From contig NZ_CP139348.1 of the NCBI RefSeq assembly GCF_038561965.1, positions 3,410,001 through 3,474,000 of the forward strand: DNA of 64,000 nucleotides, written 5' to 3'. Below the pieces are notes generated by a model that was given only the letters and a program-made list of their open reading frames with translations, searched no databases and was not told where the DNA came from. Both the position numbers and the translations under genes were made by a program. This DNA is from Stutzerimonas stutzeri. GTDB lineage: Bacteria; Pseudomonadota; Gammaproteobacteria; Pseudomonadales; Pseudomonadaceae. Below are positions 18,318-27,383 of the stretch, piece after piece; position 1 is the stretch's first letter, and every line of letters starts with the position of its first letter.

Positions 18318-18866
18318 CTAGCGCTTCAACGCCTTTTCCACCGCCGCGATCAGACGCGGATCATCCGGCTTCACCTTGCTGGAAAAATACTCGACGACGC
18401 GCCCTTCCCGATCGATCACATACTTGTAGAAATTCCAGCGCGGCGCCGCCCCGGCCTGTTCGGCCAGCTCGCGAAACAATGGCGTGGCGTTTCGCCCGCG
18501 CACCGGCTGAGTCTGGGTCATGCTGAAAGTCACGCCGTAGTTCACGTAACAGACCTCGGCCGTCTCGGCCTCGTCATCGGCCTCTTGGAAGAAGTCGTCC
18601 GAGGGCACGCCGAGCACCTCCAATCCGTCATCCTTGTAGCGTTGATAGAGCGCTTCGAGCCCCTTGAATTGCCCGGTGAATCCGCAATGACTGGCGGTGT
18701 TGACCACAACCAGGGCCTTGCCCTGGAACTGGCTGCACAGATCGACGGTTTCCTTGGAGCGCAGCTTGGGCAGCTCGTGCTGCAGCAGCGCCGGGCATTC
18801 GGCGGCAACTACCGAGGCGCTGGCGAAGACCAGCACCAGTGTCGCCAGTGGACGAGTGATATTCAT
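18318..18866 (-). CDS. Exported glutathione peroxidase-family protein
   Basis: 182 aa. A Sec signal (MNITRPLATLVLVFASASVVAA) indicates a periplasmic thiol peroxidase. The peroxidatic Cys is in NTASHCGFTGQFKGLEALYQ. The conserved catalytic Asn/Trp are in APRWNFYKYVIDREG. It is shorter in some loops than cytosolic BtuE. Reduction partners are not known from the sequence; for bacterial Gpx they are commonly thioredoxin-like. Confidence 0.85.
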   Translation of the reverse strand: MNITRPLATLVLVFASASVVAAECPALLQHELPKLRSKETVDLCSQFQGKALVVVNTASHCGFTGQFKGLEALYQRYKDDGLEVLGVPSDDFFQEADDEAETAEVCYVNYGVTFSMTQTQPVRGRNATPLFRELAEQAGAAPRWNFYKYVIDREGRVVEYFSSKVKPDDPRLIAAVEKALKR

Positions 18867-19013
18867 GGCCAGATCTCCGGTCGCGGGCTCACCACGCTAC
18901 TCCGCAGCTTTGCTCGCGACAATGCCCCCGCGTGCCTAAGCACGTCTGGTCAATCACTGCGCGGCCAAACTGCAATATGATGCGGCCAGTCGCTCCGCAC
19001 CGAACGAGGCTGT

Positions 19014-19772
19014 ATGTCCCTATTCCGACTGTTCCGTTACGCCATGGCACTACTTCTGTTGCCTGTAGGCGATGCGTTTGCAGCGCAGGTGCAGGTTGCA
19101 GTCGCCTCCAACTTCACCGCACCGATGCAGGAGATCGCCGCACGCTTCGAGCACGACACGGGCCATCAGGCGCGTCTCGCTTTCGGCGCCAGCGGCAAGT
19201 TCTACGCACAGATTCGCAACGGCGCGCCATTCGAGGTGCTGCTTTCGGCAGATGACACGACGCCGGGGCGCCTTGAGCAGGAAGGCGCAGCCGTGCCCGC
19301 TAGCCGCTTCACCTACGCCATCGGTCGCCTGGTGCTGTGGTCGCCCACCGCCGGATTGGTGGAGGACGGCCCTGAGTTGCTGCGCAAGGGCGATTTTCGC
19401 CACCTCGCCGTCGCCAATCCCAAGACCGCACCCTATGGCGCGGCCGCCCAGGCGACGCTGGCGCATCTTGGTCTCGCCGAAACCCTGCGTGGCCGACTGG
19501 TACAGGGCGAAAATATCGCCCAGACTCACCAGTTCGTAGCCAGCGGTAACGCCCAGTTGGGATTCATCGCGCTATCCCAGGTCGCGAAGAACGGCGAGAT
19601 TGTCACTGGTTCGGGCTGGATCGTACCGGCCGACCTGCATCCACCGATCCGCCAGGAAGCCGTGCTGCTGACCAAGGGGAAGGACAACCCGGCGGCCAAG
19701 GCGCTGATGGAATACCTGGCGCAGCCCCCGATCCAGGAGCTGATCCGCTCGTTCGGCTACGGGTTGGAGTAG
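19014..19772 (+). CDS. modA: Molybdate ABC transporter, periplasmic binding protein
   Basis: 252 aa with a signal peptide (ending FAAQ near residue 24). The mature region has the family pattern VQVAVASNFTAPMQEIAARFE and FGASGKFYAQIRNGAPFEVLLS, which carry the Ser/Tyr and backbone contacts that bind oxyanions. It supplies molybdate for Mo-enzymes such as NapA in this window. GAGG precedes the ATG. First gene of modABC. Confidence 0.93.
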   Translation: MSLFRLFRYAMALLLLPVGDAFAAQVQVAVASNFTAPMQEIAARFEHDTGHQARLAFGASGKFYAQIRNGAPFEVLLSADDTTPGRLEQEGAAVPASRFTYAIGRLVLWSPTAGLVEDGPELLRKGDFRHLAVANPKTAPYGAAAQATLAHLGLAETLRGRLVQGENIAQTHQFVASGNAQLGFIALSQVAKNGEIVTGSGWIVPADLHPPIRQEAVLLTKGKDNPAAKALMEYLAQPPIQELIRSFGYGLE

Positions 19773-19776
19773 CAAC

Positions 19777-20457
19777 ATGCCGCTGGACAGCGTGGACCTT
19801 GCAGCGATCTGGCTGACCTTCAAACTGGCCAGCGTGACCACGCTGATCCTGTTGCTGCTCGGCACGCCCATCGCCTGGTGGCTGGCGCGCACCACTTCGC
19901 GAATGAAGGGACCGATCGGGGCCGTGGTCGCGTTGCCGCTGGTGCTTCCACCGACGGTGCTGGGCTTCTATCTGCTGGTTGCCATGGGGCCAAACGGCTT
20001 TATCGGCCAGTTCACCCAGAGCCTCGGCCTTGGCACGTTGCCATTCACCTTCGCCGGGCTGGTGGTCGGATCGGTGTTCTACTCCCTGCCATTTGTGGTG
20101 CAACCATTGCAGAACGCCTTCGAAGCCATTGGTGAACGCCCACTGGAAGCGGCTGCCACCCTGCGCGCCGGCCCCTTGGACACCTTCTTTAGCGTGGTCC
20201 TGCCGCTTGCCCGCCCCGGTTTCATTACCGCCAGCATCCTCGGTTTCGCCCATACCGTCGGCGAGTTCGGCGTTGTGCTGATGATCGGTGGGAATATTCC
20301 AGGTCAGACCCGCGTGGTTTCGGTTCAGATTTACGACCATGTCGAAGCCATGGAGTACGCCCAGGCCCACTGGCTGGCTGGCGGCATGCTGCTGTTCTCC
20401 TTCCTGGTGCTGCTGGTGCTTTATGGCAGCCGGTTAAAGCAAGGGTGGCGCGGATGA
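19777..20457 (+). CDS. modB: Molybdate ABC transporter, permease
   Basis: 226 aa with five or six transmembrane helices and the EAA-loop motif EAAATLRAGPLDTFFSVVLP contacting ModC. It forms the membrane channel of the ModABC importer. It starts 4 bases after modA and overlaps modC by ATGA. Confidence 0.95.
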   Translation: MPLDSVDLAAIWLTFKLASVTTLILLLLGTPIAWWLARTTSRMKGPIGAVVALPLVLPPTVLGFYLLVAMGPNGFIGQFTQSLGLGTLPFTFAGLVVGSVFYSLPFVVQPLQNAFEAIGERPLEAAATLRAGPLDTFFSVVLPLARPGFITASILGFAHTVGEFGVVLMIGGNIPGQTRVVSVQIYDHVEAMEYAQAHWLAGGMLLFSFLVLLVLYGSRLKQGWRG

Positions 20458-21551
20458 GCGACGCTGCAACCAACAGCGGAATCCAGGCACGTTTTCGCCT
20501 CGACTATGCCGACTTCAGTCTGGACGTCGATCTGCAGCTGCCTGGCCGCGGGGTGACCGCGCTGTTCGGCCATTCCGGCTCGGGCAAGACCACCCTGTTG
20601 CGCTGCGTGGCCGGGCTCGAGCGGGCCAGCGATGGGCAGCTGACCGTCAACGGCGAACGCTGGCAGAACAGTACGCAGAACGTTTTCGTGCCACCGCACC
20701 GTCGCTCCATTGGTTACGTATTTCAGGAGGCCAACCTATTCGCCCACCTATCGGTGCAGCGCAATCTTGAATTCGGCATGCGCCGCGTGGCGACGAGGGA
20801 GCGACGTGTTGTCCTGGATCAAGCGGTGGAGTTACTTGGAATCAACCACCTGCTTGAGCGTATGCCCGACCGACTGTCCGGCGGCGAACGCCAGCGCGTC
20901 GGCATCGCCCGTGCACTGCTGACCAGTCCGCGCCTGTTGCTGATGGACGAACCCCTGGCCGCGCTCGACCTCAAGCGCAAGAACGAGATCCTTCCGTATC
21001 TGGAACGACTGCACGACGAGCTGGATATCCCCGTGCTCTACGTCAGCCACTCGCCGGACGAAGTGGCGCGGCTGGCCGATCACGTCGTGCTGCTGGAGCA
21101 GGGTCGTGCCATCGCCCAGGGCGAACTGCGTGAGACGCTGGCGAGGCTGGACTTGCCGACCGCCTTCAGTGATGACGCAGGTGTGGTGATCGAAGGCCAG
21201 GTCGCCGGGCACGACGCCCAGTACCACCTGACCCAACTGAGCTTTCCCGGCGGTGAGGTGCTGGTATCGCAGCGCCCTGAAGCCCTGGGCCAACGCCTGC
21301 GCTTTCGCGTCCACGCGCGGGATGTGAGCCTGGCACTGGAGCGTGCCGAAGGCAGCAGCATCACCAATCTCCTGCCCGCACGCGTCGAGGCAATGGTTGC
21401 AGCCGATACGCCGGCCCACGTATTGATCCGCCTCGATGCCGGCGGCACGCCGCTGCTGGCACGCATCACCCGACGCTCGGCCGACCAGCTGGCCATCACT
21501 CCCGGTCAGGCGCTGTGGGCGCAGATCAAGACGGTGGCGCTGCTGGGCTGA
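20454..21551 (+). CDS. modC: Molybdate ABC transporter, ATPase
   Basis: 365 aa. The ABC domain has Walker A GHSGSGKTT, signature LSGGERQRVGIARAL and Walker B LLLMDEPLAALD. A C-terminal regulatory TOBE/Mop-like domain (about residues 285-365) binds molybdate and modulates transport. It is the third gene of modABC and its ATG (20454) overlaps the modB stop. Nothing that resembles a ModE repressor is encoded nearby. Confidence 0.95.
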   Translation: MSDAATNSGIQARFRLDYADFSLDVDLQLPGRGVTALFGHSGSGKTTLLRCVAGLERASDGQLTVNGERWQNSTQNVFVPPHRRSIGYVFQEANLFAHLSVQRNLEFGMRRVATRERRVVLDQAVELLGINHLLERMPDRLSGGERQRVGIARALLTSPRLLLMDEPLAALDLKRKNEILPYLERLHDELDIPVLYVSHSPDEVARLADHVVLLEQGRAIAQGELRETLARLDLPTAFSDDAGVVIEGQVAGHDAQYHLTQLSFPGGEVLVSQRPEALGQRLRFRVHARDVSLALERAEGSSITNLLPARVEAMVAADTPAHVLIRLDAGGTPLLARITRRSADQLAITPGQALWAQIKTVALLG

Positions 21552-21557
21552 GCGGGC

Positions 21558-21962
21558 TCAAGCCGCGGCCGGTTCCGGCAGCTTGGCGATCACCTTGATC
21601 TCGAACTGGAAGCCGTAAAGCCAGGTAACCCCAACGGCTGTCAGCGTCGGGTGCGGCGCAGCGCCCCAGTATTCCGGCACGACGCTCCAGACTCGCTCGA
21701 AGATTGCTTGCGGATCGACCATAAACACGGTGACGTCGATGACATCGTCGAACGTACAACCCGCCGCTTGCAGAATCGCATTCAGGTTATCGAACGCACG
21801 CCGCACCTGCGTTTCCAGTTCCGGTTCGGGTGAGCCGTCCTCGCGGCTGCCGACCTGACCGGAAACGAACAGTAAGCCATTGTTGCGGATGGCCGGGGAA
21901 TAGCGATTACGCTCATAGAGCGCCTGGCGTCCGGGCGGAAAAACAACGTCACGCGGTGTCAT
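21558..21962 (-). CDS. RidA/YjgF-family protein
   Basis: 134 aa of the RidA (reactive intermediate deaminase) superfamily; trimeric proteins that hydrolyse reactive enamines/imines. Motifs include RNNGLLFVSGQVG, QVRRAFDNLNAIL and the AVGVTWLYGF strand. The canonical RidA catalytic Arg of the archetype is not evident, so it may be a specialised RidA subfamily member. GGAGG lies 6 bases before ATG 21962. It is transcribed divergently from the adjacent LysR regulator and may be its target. Confidence 0.82.
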   Translation of the reverse strand: MTPRDVVFPPGRQALYERNRYSPAIRNNGLLFVSGQVGSREDGSPEPELETQVRRAFDNLNAILQAAGCTFDDVIDVTVFMVDPQAIFERVWSVVPEYWGAAPHPTLTAVGVTWLYGFQFEIKVIAKLPEPAAA

Positions 21963-22091
21963 GTGCAACCTCCAGCGAGGATCTAGGCGATCCGTTGAAC
22001 GAAGGCGTCACTGTAGAGGCCACGCACCACTGGATAAACGCGCCAGCCCGCTCAACACTGTTTGCATATTCCAAACAATCTGGGAGTTGCG

Positions 22092-23027
22092 ATGGACCGT
22101 TTCGATGCCATGCAGGCCTTCGTGCGCGTGGTGGAAACCGGCAGCTTCACCAAGGCCGCCGAGACACTGCGCATCAGCAAGACCAGCGTCACCCAGCAGG
22201 TCCAGCAACTTGAGGCGCGGCTTCGCGTCAAGCTGCTCAACCGCACCACACGCAAAGTCAACGTCACCGCCGACGGCGCCGCCTATTACGACCGTGCCCT
22301 GCGTCTGCTGGCGGACCTGGACGACGCCGAAACCAGTCTGTCTGGCGCCGCGGCGGTGCCCCGAGGACGCTTGCGCGTGGATGTTCCCAGCCCACTGGCG
22401 CGGATGATCCTGATTCCGGCGTTACCGGCCTTTTATGCGCGATACCCGGATATCCAGCTGGACATGGGCGTCAGTGATCGGCGGGTGGATCTCATCGGAG
22501 AGAACGTGGACTGCGTGGTGCGCGGTGGCGAGATCACCGATCAGTCACTGATCGCCCGCCACGTTGGCGACCTACGCCTTGGCGTCTACGCGGCCCCTGG
22601 CTACCTCGAAAGCGCTGGCGTGCTGACACACCCGAGCGAGCTGGAAAACAACCACCACCGCGTCGTCGGCTTTCTCTGGGGCCGCACCGGCAAACCCACC
22701 CCGTACGTAATGCAGCGGCAGAACGAGCAGGTTCAGGTGCACGGCCGCTACGTGCTCGTAGTGGACGATGGCAACGCCTGCCTGGCCGCGGGGCTGGCCG
22801 GGCTGGGCATCATCTGGCTGCCGGAGTACATGGTCAGAACGCACCTGGCCCACGGCGAGCTGTTGGCACTGCTGGAAGATTGGCGACTCGATGACATGCC
22901 GCTGTATCTGGCGTTCCCGCCGAATCGACATGTCAGCGCCAAGCTGCGGGTGTTCATCGATTGGGTCGTCGCGCTGATGGCGCAGCATGCGCCCGTGCTC
23001 GACCGTCACCCAGCAGTAGACGGCTAA
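22092..23027 (+). CDS. LysR-family transcriptional regulator
   Basis: 311 aa. The N-terminal winged helix-turn-helix (about residues 1-60) has AFVRVVETGSFTKAAETLRI and TSVTQQVQQLEARLRVKLLN. A periplasmic-binding-protein-like effector domain follows. The CrgA/DsdC-type length and features fit LysR regulators but the effector is unknown. It is divergent from the RidA-like gene across about 130 bases, the classic arrangement for a LysR target. Its TAA overlaps the opposite-strand cobS stop (sequence CTAA). Confidence 0.93.
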   Translation: MDRFDAMQAFVRVVETGSFTKAAETLRISKTSVTQQVQQLEARLRVKLLNRTTRKVNVTADGAAYYDRALRLLADLDDAETSLSGAAAVPRGRLRVDVPSPLARMILIPALPAFYARYPDIQLDMGVSDRRVDLIGENVDCVVRGGEITDQSLIARHVGDLRLGVYAAPGYLESAGVLTHPSELENNHHRVVGFLWGRTGKPTPYVMQRQNEQVQVHGRYVLVVDDGNACLAAGLAGLGIIWLPEYMVRTHLAHGELLALLEDWRLDDMPLYLAFPPNRHVSAKLRVFIDWVVALMAQHAPVLDRHPAVDG

Positions 23028-23755
23028 AGCTGAAGCGCCAGCCCCACCAGCACCGCGCACTCCACCAGCTCCAGCAGCGCGCCGGCGGTATCGCCGGTTG
23101 TGCCGCCGAGGCGGCGCAGCACCGCGCGGCGCACCAGCAAAAACGTCACGACAGCCAACGACAGGGCGATCAGCCCGTTGCTGCCGAGCAGCAGACATCC
23201 AGTCGCCACCAGCAGCAGCGCGCCCTGCGCCCAGGTACGCGGCAGATTCGCCGCCAGAACATGACCAAGCCCATTGGGCCGTACGTACGGCGTGCTGAGA
23301 AACAGCGCCAACAGCGCGGCACGCCCCAGCAGTGGCGCCAGCAACAGAGCGGAATACTGTTGCGCCTGCAACAACGCCAGCAACGCAGTGAACTTGAGTA
23401 GCAACAACAGCACCAGCGCCACCACCGCGACCGGGCCGCTGCGCGGATCCTTCATGATCTCCAGCGTGCGATCGCGGTCGCCGAAGCCCCCGAGCCAGGC
23501 GTCGGCACTGTCGGCCAGGCCATCGAGGTGCAAGGCGCCGGTCAGTGCCACCCATAATGTCAGCAACAGGGCCGCCTGCAAAAAGGGCATCGCGCCCCCC
23601 AGCAATAGCGCTGCCAGACAGAGCAAGGCGCCCAGCAATAACCCCACCACGGGGTAATACAGCAACGAGCGACCCTGCTGCTGCGGCGTCGGCATTCCCG
23701 GCAGGCGGATCGGCAAGCTGGTGAGAAATTGCAGTGCAGTCAGTAGTGGCAGCAT
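23024..23755 (-). CDS. cobS: Adenosylcobinamide-GDP ribazoletransferase (cobalamin synthase)
   Basis: 243 aa integral membrane enzyme that joins adenosylcobinamide-GDP and alpha-ribazole (or its phosphate), the penultimate or final step of cobalamin assembly. It has about six transmembrane helices and the conserved Asp-rich motif HLDGLADSADAWLGGFGDR. It is the last gene of the cobalamin operon, after cobC. Also known as CobV in Pseudomonas nomenclature. Confidence 0.93.
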   Translation of the reverse strand: MLPLLTALQFLTSLPIRLPGMPTPQQQGRSLLYYPVVGLLLGALLCLAALLLGGAMPFLQAALLLTLWVALTGALHLDGLADSADAWLGGFGDRDRTLEIMKDPRSGPVAVVALVLLLLLKFTALLALLQAQQYSALLLAPLLGRAALLALFLSTPYVRPNGLGHVLAANLPRTWAQGALLLVATGCLLLGSNGLIALSLAVVTFLLVRRAVLRRLGGTTGDTAGALLELVECAVLVGLALQL

Positions 23756-23774
23756 GGCTGTTCCGGCGTGGAGT

Positions 23775-24359
23775 TCATCGCGTGCTCGGGTCTTCAGCAG
23801 GTTCGGCGGGCGGCGCCAGTTCTAGCGGCAACAATTCACCGTGACCTACCACCACTTCCAGTAGACGTTCACGAGCGAGTCCCTGTGCTCGCGCCAGCAA
23901 TAATCGCATCACGCCGGCATGACAGATGACCAGCAAGCGCTGCCCGGCAAAGCGAAGTTGCAAACGCTCGATAGCCGCCACCACGCGCGCCTCGAACTGT
24001 GCCAGTGGCTCACCGCCAGGCGGCGTAAATCCGTATGGATCGGCCCAGAACAGGCCGAGCGCTTCGGCGCTGCCCTGCATCAGCTCAGCCGCGCTGCGGC
24101 CTTCCCAGTCGCCGAAATGCAGTTCGCGCAGGTTCGGTTCAAGATGCAGCGGCAGGCCGTGTTGCGCGGCGAGTTCGCGGGCGAATGCGGCACAGCGCTG
24201 CAGCGGCGAGCTGACCAATATGTCCCATGGACCGGCGTCGCCAACCGCATTGCGCATCTGCTGCCAGCCGTGCGGCGTCAGAGGATCGTCGAGACTGCCG
24301 CGAAAGCCGCCCCCTCGCTCGGTTTCGCCGTGCCGTAGCAGTTCGATGCTCGTGCTCAT
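23775..24359 (-). CDS. cobC: Histidine-phosphatase, alpha-ribazole phosphatase-like
   Basis: 194 aa of the histidine phosphatase (phosphoglycerate mutase-like) family. It has the phosphohistidine motif LLRHGETERGG near residue 8 and a second His in LLVICHAGVMRLL. In the cob operon it most likely dephosphorylates alpha-ribazole-5'-phosphate or adenosylcobalamin-5'-phosphate. It is coupled to cobT by ATGA and followed by cobS. Confidence 0.86.
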   Translation of the reverse strand: MSTSIELLRHGETERGGGFRGSLDDPLTPHGWQQMRNAVGDAGPWDILVSSPLQRCAAFARELAAQHGLPLHLEPNLRELHFGDWEGRSAAELMQGSAEALGLFWADPYGFTPPGGEPLAQFEARVVAAIERLQLRFAGQRLLVICHAGVMRLLLARAQGLARERLLEVVVGHGELLPLELAPPAEPAEDPSTR

Positions 24360-25405
24360 ACCGGCCGATCCGATACCGAAGCCTCAGCGAACGTCGCCAT
24401 CTCGTTGTGCAGAGCGCAGGCCTGCTGCAACAGCGGCACTACCAACGCCGCCCCGCTACCTTCGCCTAGGCGCAGGCCGAGATCGAGCAGCGGCGATGCA
24501 CCGAGTGAATCCAGTACCGCCAGGTGACCAGGCTCGGCGGAGCGATGGGCGAAGATCAGCCAGGGCCGGCAGCCGGGATTCATGCGCACCGCGCAAAGCG
24601 CTGCCGCACTGCAGATGAAGCCATCGACCAGTACCGGAATACCGCTTTGCGCGCAGCTCAGGTAAGCCCCGACCAGCGCCGCAATCTCGAAGCCGCCCAG
24701 CCGGCGCAAGGCCTCGAGCGGCTCGCCGCAGTGCTCGGCGTGCAGCCGGACCGCATGAGCGATGATCTGCATCTTGTGCCGAACGCCGGTCAGATCGAGC
24801 CCGGTGCCCGGCCCGACGAGCGTCAACGGCGAGCGCGGCAACAGCACGGCGGCTAGCGCGCTGGCGCTGGTGGTATTGCCGATGCCCATTTCCCCGCCGA
24901 TGAACAACTGCGCCGAACGCTCCGCTGCACGCTGTGCACTGTCGCGGCCGGCAGCCAGTGCCGCATGCAACTGTTGCTCGCTCATTGCCGCTTCACGCGC
25001 CAGATTTGCCGTGCCCGGGCCGAGCCGCAGATGGCTTACGCCATCCAGTTGCAGTGGCTCCACGGTGCCCAGGTCGATCACCTCCAGCGGCGCAGCCAAT
25101 CTGCGCGCCAGCACGCTGAGGGCCGCACCACCGCCGACGAAATTGCGCAGCATCTGCCCCGTCACCGATTGCGGGTAGGCAGAAACACCCTCTTCCACCA
25201 CGCCGTGATCGCCGGCGAACACACTGACATGCAGCCGTTCGACTTGCGGCCGTTCATTGCGCTGCATGGCCGCCAGCGCAATCGCCAGCGCTTCGAGCTG
25301 CCCGAGGGCACCGCGCGGCTTGGTCAGCTGGTCCTGGCGAGCCGCCGCCCGTGTCGCGAAACCTTGGTCAAGCTGCTGACAGGGTCCATTCCACCAATCG
25401 TGCAT
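24356..25405 (-). CDS. cobT: Nicotinate-nucleotide-dimethylbenzimidazole phosphoribosyltransferase
   Basis: 349 aa. It transfers ribose-5-phosphate from NaMN to 5,6-dimethylbenzimidazole made by BluB. The family motif GGEMGIGNTTSASALAAVLL and the C-terminal ALCAVRMNPGCRPWLIFAH and EGSGAALVVPLL segments are present. ATG 25405 is preferred; it sits at the cobU stop (TGATG). A GTG one codon upstream is also in frame. Confidence 0.95.
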   Translation of the reverse strand: MHDWWNGPCQQLDQGFATRAAARQDQLTKPRGALGQLEALAIALAAMQRNERPQVERLHVSVFAGDHGVVEEGVSAYPQSVTGQMLRNFVGGGAALSVLARRLAAPLEVIDLGTVEPLQLDGVSHLRLGPGTANLAREAAMSEQQLHAALAAGRDSAQRAAERSAQLFIGGEMGIGNTTSASALAAVLLPRSPLTLVGPGTGLDLTGVRHKMQIIAHAVRLHAEHCGEPLEALRRLGGFEIAALVGAYLSCAQSGIPVLVDGFICSAAALCAVRMNPGCRPWLIFAHRSAEPGHLAVLDSLGASPLLDLGLRLGEGSGAALVVPLLQQACALHNEMATFAEASVSDRPV

Positions 25406-25923
25406 CACTGCGCTCCCTTCAAGATCATCGGCAGCCCGGCGACCACGAAGGCCACCCGCCGCGCTCGTTCCGCCACGGCCTGGTGTAGCCAGCCGGCTTC
25501 GTCCACATAACGCCGGGTCAACTCACCCAGCGGAACCACGCCAAGACCGGTTTCATTGCTGACCAGAATGATCCGCCCTGGCAGTTCGGCCAGGCACTCG
25601 AGCAGGGCATCGCGCTCCTCGGTGAAGCGCGCCGGGTCGTCCAAGATCAGCAGATTGGTCAGCCATAAGGTCAGGCAATCGACCAGCAGGCAACGATCCG
25701 CCGCGGCCTGCTGCCGCAAGGTTTTCGCCAGCTGCAGCGGCTCCTCCACGAGCGACCAGTGTGCAGGACGGCGCTCTTGGTGATGGACGATGCGCTCGGC
25801 CATTTCGCCATCCAGCGCCTGGCTGGTGGCGATATAGGTAACCGCCAGGCCGCTCTCGACGGCCAGGCGCTCGGCAAAGCGGCTTTTGCCCGAACGGGCG
25901 CCGCCGAGAATCAGTTCCAGCAT
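25405..25923 (-). CDS. cobU: Adenosylcobinamide kinase / phosphate guanylyltransferase
   Basis: 172 aa bifunctional enzyme that phosphorylates adenosylcobinamide and transfers GMP to it. The P-loop is LGGARSGKSRFAERLA at the N-terminus; VDCLTLWLTNLL and ETGLGVVPLGELTRRYVDEAG are family motifs. The ATG at 25923 follows the cobQ stop by 2 bases (TGAGCATG). Called CobP in Pseudomonas. Confidence 0.95.
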   Translation of the reverse strand: MLELILGGARSGKSRFAERLAVESGLAVTYIATSQALDGEMAERIVHHQERRPAHWSLVEEPLQLAKTLRQQAAADRCLLVDCLTLWLTNLLILDDPARFTEERDALLECLAELPGRIILVSNETGLGVVPLGELTRRYVDEAGWLHQAVAERARRVAFVVAGLPMILKGAQ

Positions 25924-25925
25924 GC

Positions 25926-27383
25926 TCAGCACCCCAGCCCGCAGAGTTCGCGCAGCCGCGCGGTGTCCAGATGCGCCTCGACCAGATCGGCCAGGCGCTC
26001 GATATCGCGCTCGCGCAGCGCGTGATAATTGACGGTTTGCACTGCATCGAGGCCGGCCCAGCGCAGCAGCGCAGCACAGCCCTCGGGCCGCTCGAAGAGG
26101 CCGTGCAGGTAGGTGCCGAGCACCTGTCCGTCGGCGCTGATCGCGCCATCGCAGCGGCCGTCGTCCAGCTGCACCGCGGGTCGCTCAAGCGCCGGCCCAC
26201 TGCTGATGCCTGCATGAATCTCGTAACCGCTCAGCGGCACGCCTTCGGGCAGCAGTCGGCCGGTGACGTTGCGCAGCTGCTTGTCCACCTGCAGCACGGT
26301 CTCGAAATCCAGCAAGCCGAGCCCTTCGCTGGTTCCAGCCGGGCCTTCCAGGCCAAGCGGATCGGCGATGCGCATGCCGAGCATCTGCAACCCGCCGCAT
26401 ATACCCAGCAGTTTGCCGCCGTAGCGCAGGTGCTTATGGATCGCGGCCTCCCAACCATTGGCGCGCAACCAGGCGAGGTCGGCGCGCACACTTTTCGAGC
26501 CGGGCAGGATGATCATATCCGCGGCGGGAATGCTCTGGCCGGGGCCGATGAATTGCAGGTCGACTTGCGGATGCAGGCGCAGAGGGTCGAAATCGGTGTG
26601 ATTGCTGATGCGAGGCAACACCGGCACGACCACCTTCAGCACGTCGCTGGCCTTGCCGGACTGGCGCGCGTCAATGGCATCCTCCGCTTCCAGATGGAAA
26701 TCCATCAGGTACGGCAGCACGCCCAGTACCGGCTTGCCGGTGCGTTGTTCCAGCCAATCGAGGCCGGGCTGCAACAACGCGATATCCCCGCGAAAACGGT
26801 TGATGACGAAGCCCTGCACCCGCGCCTGCTCGCTTTCCGAGAGCAACGCCAGGGTGCCGACCAGATGCGCGAAGACACCGCCCTTGTCGATGTCGGCGAT
26901 CAGGATCACCGGGCAGTCCACCGCCTCGGCGAAGCCCATGTTGGCGATATCGCCAGCGCGCAAGTTGATCTCGGCAGGCGAGCCTGCGCCCTCGACCATC
27001 ACCACGCGATACGCCGTGGACAGACGCTGGTGTGAGGCCAGCACGGCCTGCATCGCCACCCGCTTGTAGCCGTGGTAGGCCACGGCGTCCATGCTGGTCA
27101 CCGCGCGGCCGTGGATGATCACCTGGGCACCAGTGTCGCTGTTGGGCTTGAGCAGCACCGGATTCATGTCGGTATGCGGCAGAAGCCCCGCAGCCTGAGC
27201 CTGCACCGCCTGGGCCCGGCCGATCTCGCCGCCATCGGCAGTCACCGCGCTGTTGAGCGCCATGTTCTGCGGTTTGAACGGCACGACAGCAACGCCCTGG
27301 CGCGCCAGCCAGCGGCACAGCGCTGTTACCAGGGTGCTCTTGCCGGCATCGGAGGTGGTGCCTTGCACCATCAGCGTGGTCAT
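25926..27383 (-). CDS. cobQ: Adenosylcobyric acid synthase (glutamine-hydrolysing)
   Basis: 485 aa. It amidates four carboxylates of adenosylcobyrinic a,c-diamide using glutamine and ATP. The N-terminal ATP-binding (dethiobiotin synthetase-like) domain has MVQGTTSDAGKSTLVTAL. The C-terminal glutamine amidotransferase domain has GKLLGICGGLQMLG with the catalytic Cys. ATG 27383 overlaps the cobD stop (ATGA). A longer N-terminal frame reads through the cobD gene and is not coding. Confidence 0.96.
   Translation of the reverse strand: MTTLMVQGTTSDAGKSTLVTALCRWLARQGVAVVPFKPQNMALNSAVTADGGEIGRAQAVQAQAAGLLPHTDMNPVLLKPNSDTGAQVIIHGRAVTSMDAVAYHGYKRVAMQAVLASHQRLSTAYRVVMVEGAGSPAEINLRAGDIANMGFAEAVDCPVILIADIDKGGVFAHLVGTLALLSESEQARVQGFVINRFRGDIALLQPGLDWLEQRTGKPVLGVLPYLMDFHLEAEDAIDARQSGKASDVLKVVVPVLPRISNHTDFDPLRLHPQVDLQFIGPGQSIPAADMIILPGSKSVRADLAWLRANGWEAAIHKHLRYGGKLLGICGGLQMLGMRIADPLGLEGPAGTSEGLGLLDFETVLQVDKQLRNVTGRLLPEGVPLSGYEIHAGISSGPALERPAVQLDDGRCDGAISADGQVLGTYLHGLFERPEGCAALLRWAGLDAVQTVNYHALRERDIERLADLVEAHLDTARLRELCGLGC

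Noticed and set aside
19603..20370. A 255-codon minus-strand frame opposite modA and modB
   Set aside because: Shadow of the mod genes; composition is a mirror of their third-position GC bias.
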